Source of the DNA: Silene conica
Taxonomy: Eukaryota; Streptophyta; Magnoliopsida; Caryophyllales; Caryophyllaceae
Direction: 5' to 3'
NCBI GenBank assembly: GCA_029255685.2
Contig: CM055318.2
Location: forward strand, 67,489,136-67,553,135
DNA length: 64,000 nt
This document shows, in pieces, positions 57,612 through 64,000 of this stretch (the stretch's first letter is position 1; each line of letters starts with the position of its first letter). The translations under genes and the position numbers were made by a program. The notes under the pieces were generated by a model that was given only the letters and a program-made list of their open reading frames with translations, did no database searches and was not told where the DNA came from.

Positions 57612-59054
57612 TTAATGGACTTTGAAATTAAATTAAATATAATATAATTTTAATGGGTTTTTGTTTGATTTGATGATTGTTGTTGGAGTTTGGAGATATG
57701 AATTTGGGTGATTTTGATTTTGATTATTTAGGGTTCATCTTCATCTGTATTGTATTTTGTTTTAATTCTAATTCAGAGGCCAGGAAAAGGGAGACAGTGA
57801 AATGACGATATTACCCTTGAGAGATACTGGAATTAACGTTTGCTTTCCATAATTCATGGAATCTTAGCCACAATTTCTGGCTTTTTTTGCTTGCCAAATA
57901 TCTGTGTCTCACTACCTCACTAATTTGTATTTACAGGTTGAATATAGCGGAGCTATTCGTCGCAAATTTTATATACATAATAAAAAGATTAATCGAGTCG
58001 GCCGAATTATACAAGTTGAGTTGAATATAATCTTGATGTGTTACACACTTACACATTTTTGGCGCTGGAAGGTTACAAATATTAATTGGTTTTCATAGTT
58101 TTTAATGTAATTAAGTAAACTAATTAATTATGTTTTATGTTCACTTTTGGCAAAATACGAAAACAAATAAAAATAAAGAATACTCGATGACATGTAAAGA
58201 CTAAAGAGAAAGCAGCTTACACATAAAAATGATTTAAAAAATGTGCACGTGTTTAAACAAAAATGGTAAAAAAATTAATCGAGAATATAAGTAGAAAAAC
58301 TTACCGTAATATAGGTACGGAGTAATTTAGATGTTTGATTAGTAAGCCCCGACAATAATAAACGTCCTTTAGTATAATGTTGTTTGTTAGTTTGTAGGAG
58401 AATGGAGTAGAGTGTGAGTGATAATTGAATGGATTAATAGTTGGAGAAATTTGGTGGAAATACTTTAATTAGTTTGCTTTTGCATTTTTTATCATATATT
58501 TATCTAATGCAGAAGCCAAGCTGCTGACGTGGCATCACTAGAAAAAAGTTTTGTCCTACGTGTCGTGTTGTAAAGCATCCTAGAGCTATTGTCCAATAAG
58601 ATTCAAGATATGGTATAATGGTATAATAACTATTCCAAGATTTCACGGACTAAATCTATGGAATCACAAGATTTCATTCCATATATTGAAACAATAAATA
58701 ATGACAGTTTTGGCTGAAGATTAATTCCGTAGCACGGCCTAAATCCTAGAGTTACCAATCCATAATCACCAAACAAAAAATACCTACAAGTATTTTTTAG
58801 ACTACATTTTCGATTTACATATGGGTCGGAATAATTACGGGTCGGAATACCTACAAGAATTTTTTAGACTACATTTTTTTATGGTTTAATCGTTATTAAA
58901 TATGAGTCGGAATAATTACTCTTCATCGGTATATACACTTATGTGAGCGTCGTGATTTATTACACTACATTTTCGATTTATTGTAAGACATCTGACTATT
59001 CACGTGAATGCGAAACATTTTAACAACTACGGAGTATTTATTTAATATAGTAAA
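57612..59054. promoter_or_regulatory. RSH upstream region; otherwise gene-free
   Basis: The first about 200 bases are the presumed 5' leader and promoter of the RSH gene on the minus strand. Further out, a small tandem repeat (CTACAAG(T/A)ATTTTTTAGACTACATT, about 58785-58875) and TATGGGTCGGAATAATTAC repeats occur. No other gene is seen. Confidence 0.45.
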
Positions 59055-61127
59055 CTAGTTTAGGACCCGTGCAAAATTGCACGGGCATATTAAAAAATAT
59101 ATATAAATAGACATTTTAAATTTTATAATTGTAGTATTATTTCATTTAAATATAAATGTACAATATTTTACAAATACAAATAAAGTACATTAAATTTAAA
59201 TTCAACGTTTATTATACTTTTAACATTAAATTAAAGGGTACATGCCTCACTGACATCGACACATCCCTATTTTGATTTAATAATCAAAATACACATGATC
59301 AAAATAATTAAAATTAAAAGGTACACATAAAAAAATGAATATCGTATGTTTTCCATATGTTCTTAAACTAATACAAAAACGTTCGTATAATTATTAATGA
59401 CATAGAATGGAATAGGCTATTTATAGTTAAATTCAGCTTCATTTAGTTTAGTTCAGTTTAGTTCAACTTATCTCATGACAAATTAACTCTTTTTCGGGGT
59501 AATTTAGCTTCACTACGACCAGTTCAGTTCAATTCTTTTCAGCAAAACAAAACAGAGTGTAAAACCCGTTACTAACCATTTTTGGTGAATTGCATATACA
59601 CTTTTGTTACATGGTTTTACACTAAATAGTTGTGTTGAAAACGACTCATTAGTCATTAACTAATTGTGTCATTCAGAATAGTCAATATATACCCTCGTAA
59701 GAAAATGTCCTAAAACTATAAGTTTGGTACTTATATAATTATATGTATGTAAATAATACAAAATAATAAAATCTATAATATTCTATAGCTATTTTATCGC
59801 AAGATCAATGAGCTAATATAATATTAGTAGTTAATATTAATTCAAATTAAAAGCTAAAAAACGGGTAGGTTGTTCATTTTGAATTATTATTATGCTAAGA
59901 CAGTCTTATATAGGTTTGTAATTTAACAACAAATTCAATGCGAATCAACGTTATCGTAAAGTGTTTTTGAGACGATCTTTATAAAAATTGTTTTATTTTT
60001 GTAACGTTTATATTATACGGTATATCATTATCGATTTATTTGCTTGGTTCGGCGATTTGTATTATATGTAATTTACGGTTTATTGTTGTTAAAATATTAA
60101 GACCGTTTGAAAAGTAATTAATTTTCAAAACATTCACTCATAATTTGTTATTATCTCACAAACACAAAAAAAGAGAAAAAAACACACCAAATAGTGATGT
60201 CGCGTCAATTACACGGCAGTATCATGGTGGTGCCCTCTAATTCATACGGCATCACCATTTGGTGTGTTTTTTCTTTTTTTGTCCTTTTCTTTTTTGTTAT
60301 TTGTGGGATAAGAACAAAATATGTAGTGAATGTTTAGGAAATTAATTACTTTTTAGACCGTCTTAAAATTTTAATAACAATAAACCGTAAATTACATATA
60401 ATACAAATCGCCGAACCAAATACATCAATAACGATATGATAAACATTGTCTCAAAAATACTTTATGATAAAACAAAATATTTTTTGTACTAAAGCTAATA
60501 TATATAAGGACAAATTTGGAATAAATTGAAAAATAGGAGGCGTAATAAGTAAAACAGGGGTGTGATATAGCAAGTCCCTATATCCGTCACAAATGAGAAT
60601 TTGTGAAACTTTTGACTTTAAGCATATGTATCGTCATGTCTATATATTCATAACTATTTTAATTCAATTATCTGTCCATGATTGTCCGTCATTTGTCACC
60701 GTATTTTATTTTTTACATATTTTAAAGTTATTAATTATTTTTCTGTAAATATACGTGGAGTTTAAATTGATATTTTAGCTCACCCTCTATTATAAACCAT
60801 ATATTGCCAAATATTGGTCAAATATGACTATATTTGACACATCCGCTATTTTGTGTGACAGATAGTTTATTGGTAAATTGATAAACAATTTATATTCTAG
60901 GAAGATAGTTAAATAAGTAAAAGTGGGAATTTTAGGTATCTTATACTATTAATGTTATTATGTATAATATGAATTTTAGTTGGTTATGACTATATTATAG
61001 GAAGATATTTAGAATAATATTTTGTAATTAATTATGAGAATATCTTTAGTGGGTTAAGGTTGGAAGGTGGATAAATAGGCGGGAAAAGTAGTATGGCAGT
61101 GGTTTGTGTTTTATTATTATATATAGA
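59055..61127 (-). mobile_element. Non-autonomous Helitron (about 2.1 kb) containing a long foldback
   Basis: On the minus strand the 5' end reads TCTATATATAATAATAAAAC, preceded by host A (61128). The 3' end is the perfect 20-bp hairpin CCCGTGCAATTTTGCACGGG, then TCCTAAA, then CTAG and host T (59054). No Rep-helicase. A pentamer-array remnant (GTTCAGTTCAATTC) lies at about 59450-59540 and the long inverted repeat at about 59947-60480. Confidence 0.65.
59947..60480. repeat. Long inverted repeat (arms about 235-255 bp, short loop)
   Basis: The left arm (about 59947-60201) and right arm (about 60243-60480) are imperfect inverted complements, for example CGGCGATTTGTATTATATGT against ACATATAATACAAATCGCCG, and ACACACCAAAT against ATTTGGTGTGTTTT. 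The centre, near 60215, has a loop of about 25 bases around GGCAGTATCATGGTGGTGCC. The transcript would fold into a hairpin over 200 bp long. Confidence 0.75.
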
Positions 61128-62158
61128 TGGTGGATAATTAATATTACTGAATAATGTCAATAATACGTGAATATTGTGCATTCAATTTCTATTATATTGA
61201 TAATACGTTAAAATGCACATAATAATAATAATGGTATTTATATATCGATTCTTTTATTGTTTTTTTAAATCGATATAGATGTTATTTCAAGGTTTATTTT
61301 GTACCGTTATGTTTATGATTTGATTTCGCAAAATATATAAATTTGTACACTATTATTGGTTGTTATATTAATATTATGTTATTTTTATGGTTTTTAAATT
61401 TAGTATTGTCGCTTTTTTTTTATTGCAAAAATGCACGGGTATATTTAACCGGTATACTTTTAAGAACATCGATATAATATATCGATATATTGTGTATTGT
61501 AATTGTTTATTGGAATTTTTTAACTTTACTCAATTTTGTTTTTAAATTTAGTATTGTCGTTTTTTTTCGATTGCAAAAATGTACCGGTATATTTAACGGT
61601 ATACTCTTGCCAGAAATTAAAATTTCATGTTTATGAATTTATATAAAAAATGTTACATAATATTTCTTAAACTACGTTATCAGGTATTTATTTAGAATTT
61701 CAGGCGGTTATTTCTCAGGAAATTCATAAATGAAATTGTGGTTTATTCTAAAATTTTAATACCATAAAAAAAAAAAAAAAAAAAACCGTTTTAATGTTAA
61801 AATAGTTGTGCAAATTATTAATTATCCACAGATATATTTTGTCTCACTATTAATCATTACGTAAAATTTACGGTTTATTTTTGTAAAATCAAAATAGTTG
61901 TGCAAATGAATTATGCAATTTTACACGAGTTTTTCGTAAAATTTCATGTTTACAAATTTATATATAAAATGTTACGTAATATTTCTTAAACTACGATATC
62001 AGGTATATATTTAGAATTTCAGGCGGTTATTTCCTAGGAAATTCATAAAAGAAATTGCGGGACCCACCTGAGAGAAGTAATAAAACAAAAAAAAATCACA
62101 ATTGCATTGATGACGTGGCGCGTCGAGGGCTTCTGAAATGATTCGGGAATTATATAGA
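61128..62158 (-). mobile_element. Decayed Helitron with a 5' end at 62158
   Basis: On the minus strand TCTATATAATTCCCGAATCA follows host A (62159), with GCGCCACGTCATC inside, like the other Helitron 5' ends. Candidate 3' ends are eroded: GCAAAAATGCACGGG at about 61425 and GCAAAAATGTACCGG at about 61575 resemble half-decayed terminal hairpins but lack CTAG. Direct repeats (CAGGCGGTTATTTC at about 61703 and 62022; ACGTTATCAGGTATTTATTT and relatives) show an internal duplication. Confidence 0.45.
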
Positions 62159-62654
62159 TAAGATAGTAAATGAGTGGTCATTTAATAATTTTGGAATGTC
62201 TTCGTGTAAGATGTCGCGCGCAATAACTGTTATTTATTATATGAACATCTTTAATAAAGATAATTAAAAATAAGTTTTTTAACCCAACTATACATTTACT
62301 ACTCACGTCTCATCAGATTATTTACGTTTTGCTTTTATTGTACGATATGTAATATAAAACTTTATTTTATATATGGGTTACATATTTTAAAAATGGTGCA
62401 ATGAGTAATTAAAAGTATACAAATTCTATTGTAAGTCTTAATCATCTTACTGAACAACTATATAATAGCTCATGTATACCGTCATACCGACATGTGTCAT
62501 AAATAATTCAAAATTTATTTATATGTATATAATTAATCAGCTTTCTTTGATATTATTAATTACGGTATTCATCTAAAGTTAAAAAGCGGCCACAGTAAAT
62601 AATTAATTTGCTTATCTCCAATATTATTAACTATATTCATCTAAAGTTTAAAAA

Positions 62655-62687
62655 ACAGACCCGTGAATTTCACGGGTTACAACCTAG
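62655..62687 (+). mobile_element. Helitron 3' terminus, plus strand
   Basis: Hairpin CCCGTGAATTTCACGGG, then TTACAAC, then CTAG at 62684-62687 and host T. The matching 5' TC end was not found with confidence. Confidence 0.6.
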
Positions 62688-63000
62688 TTAGGTTGAAAGA
62701 AAGTATAGTGGATAACTTATTTAATTAGAGATGAGGATTGTAGAGGACTATCATGGATAAGCTTTGTCAAATTATTAATTATTAATTATTATTACTATAT
62801 TATAGTATTGGGTGACCAATCCATTAATCATGACAATCAATAATTGTTTTATTTTATTGACTAATCATATTGATTAACTTTAGCTAAGATTTGTTGGTAA
62901 CAATATTTCAATTTTAATCTAGTAAAGATTTGGGTTTCCTCAAAACATTCAAAGGCTGTATTGCGAGGTTCTAAATTTGAAGGCATGACATTATTACGTG
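62688..63000. other. Gene-free AT-rich stretch
   Basis: No feature seen. The last five bases (ACGTG) would be the left copy of the target duplication for the retrotransposon that follows. Confidence 0.5.
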
Positions 63001-63600
63001 TGATGTAAAACTTAGAGTAACTTTGCAGCGGAAATAAAGTATTATTATTTTTTTGTGTTTTTGTAAGTAAATAGAATTAAAATAGTAAAAAAATATGAAT
63101 TAGTTATGAAAATCTCGCAAGACCCTTAACTAAAACTAAGATATGACGTGAACAACTCTCCTCCCTCGCAAGGAACTCGATGTTACACACGAATGGTAAT
63201 CCACACCTCGCAAGGATAGAATCACACTAAACTTATCTCAACCTCGCAAGGAAGAAATAATAAATCTAATAACTCGCAAGCAATTAGAAAACAAGAAACT
63301 CTTGTATTAATCTCTCAAACTTGAATTAATAAAAACTGAATACATAAGTCCCTATTTATAATAGAATAGGGGACACAAGACTTCCTAAAAACATGTGATC
63401 CTTTTCATAAGTGGATAAGGAAAACTTTCGTAAAATCAACTATTACCTTAAAGCTACTTGTCTTATTCTTAAAACTGAAATTAGGAAATAAACAATAAGG
63501 AAATAAATAAAACTACCTTATTCTTACTAACTAACTTATGGAAACTAGAAATAAGGGAACTATAATATCCTATGACAAACCCCTTGTCCGTCCTACATCA
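63001..63600 (-). repeat. 3' LTR of an LTR retrotransposon (600 bp)
   Basis: Read on the minus strand it begins TGATGTAGGACGG and ends AGTTTTACATCA, so the ends are the inverted pair TGATGT/ACATCA and obey TG...CA. A polypurine tract lies directly upstream on the minus strand. The LTR contains several CCTCGCAAGGA repeats (about 63165, 63212, 63243). The partner LTR must lie to the right of the window. Confidence 0.75.
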
Positions 63601-63614
63601 TTCTCCCTTTCTTC
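63601..63614 (-). promoter_or_regulatory. Polypurine tract next to the 3' LTR
   Basis: On the minus strand GAAGAAAGGGAGAA abuts the LTR start TGATGT, the position where plus-strand DNA priming occurs in LTR retrotransposons. Confidence 0.7.
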
Positions 63615-63906
63615 AAAAAGAATCGTCCCGATTCTTGAACCAATGACCTCCCGGATCAAATACGAACCTTAGGAATGTGGATGCAAGGTTGTTGATAAGG
63701 AGTGGCAAGGCACTTAAAGCATCTTTGAGCTCATCATCCTCGATAAAAATTTCCAGCTCACTCATCAAGTTCTTGTGTTCATCCCAGTTCAATTTGTATT
63801 TTCCTAGCTTGTTCCTGACTAGTTTGTGTCTTCCATCCCTCCTTCCTCCGTGCACAAGTCTTGATGGCGTACTACGAATCTCATGCAAACAAGATAATTT
63901 CTTCAT
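63613..63906 (-). CDS. Terminal part of an LTR-retrotransposon reading frame (partial)
   Basis: A minus-strand frame of 97 residues ends immediately before the polypurine tract (...HWFKNRDDSF then stop), where the last retrotransposon ORF usually ends. The sequence is charged and has no domain I recognise. It includes SELEIFIEDDELKDALSALP, which may be helical. The true start is probably further upstream, beyond the window or in another frame. It could be the tail of gag-pol or an extra ORF. Confidence 0.4.
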   Translation of the reverse strand: MKKLSCLHEIRSTPSRLVHGGRRDGRHKLVRNKLGKYKLNWDEHKNLMSELEIFIEDDELKDALSALPLLINNLASTFLRFVFDPGGHWFKNRDDSF

Positions 63907-64000
63907 AGTGGCAATATCCCTTCTCTTTGGAAATCACCCAAGTAACAATTGGGTTGATCTTGAAACTTAAGGGAATTGACCTTTCTCTTGTAGACCTCGG

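Overview
The window is nuclear DNA from a flowering plant, very probably a eudicot. It is AT-rich and gene-sparse, with GT-AG introns, plant-specific gene families and dense layers of transposon debris. The frequent short motif ACGGAGTA and its complement, together with the repeat types, would suit a member of the Caryophyllales, but that is only an impression. There are no bacterial-type operons, no CRISPR array and no recognisable tRNA or rRNA gene.

Six protein-coding genes can be supported. (1) 4707-5312 (+) is a one-exon proline-rich, extensin-like membrane protein. (2) 6382-8820 (-) is a three-exon growth-regulating factor with QLQ and WRC domains, closest to the GRF5/GRF6 type. (3) 37155-37787 (+) is an intronless germin-like protein of the ABP19/ABP20 type. 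(4) 39056-44279 (-) is a six-exon membrane RING E3 ligase of the SP1-like SPL2 group. (5) 49528-51301 (-) is a five-exon alpha/beta hydrolase. (6) 52743-57611 (-) is a six-exon chloroplast RelA/SpoT homologue of the RSH2/RSH3 type. I reconstructed the exon joins by reading splice sites and checking that the phases agree. The genes look functionally unrelated, although SPL2 and RSH both act at or in plastids.

The rest is mostly mobile DNA. From 9.4 to 27 kb there is a cluster of PIF/Harbinger-like elements with TTA/TAA target duplications, GGCCCTGTTC termini and long subterminal arrays of TTCAG/CTCAG pentamers. Three of them carry the same amputated transposase. One contains a 5'-truncated LINE with a 16-bp target duplication, and another sits inside a Stowaway-like MITE. 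Helitron ends (CCCGTG hairpin, then CTAG, then T) occur six times; four elements can be bounded at both ends. There is also a 739-bp miniature LTR element (TRIM) with 72-bp LTRs, a TAGCT target duplication and an internal palindrome, a hAT-type element with an 8-bp target duplication, many MITEs, a Mutator-like inverted-repeat element holding two nested smaller elements, and at the right edge the 3' LTR and polypurine tract of an LTR retrotransposon that runs out of the window.

The most interesting points are the repeated, identically truncated Harbinger family with its pentamer arrays, the palindromic TRIM, a partial duplication of the last RSH exon that places a decoy splice acceptor in the preceding intron, non-conservative changes in the RSH hydrolase domain, and the Helitron series. 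Nothing here amounts to a clearly new biochemical system; the novelty is in the structure of the mobile elements.
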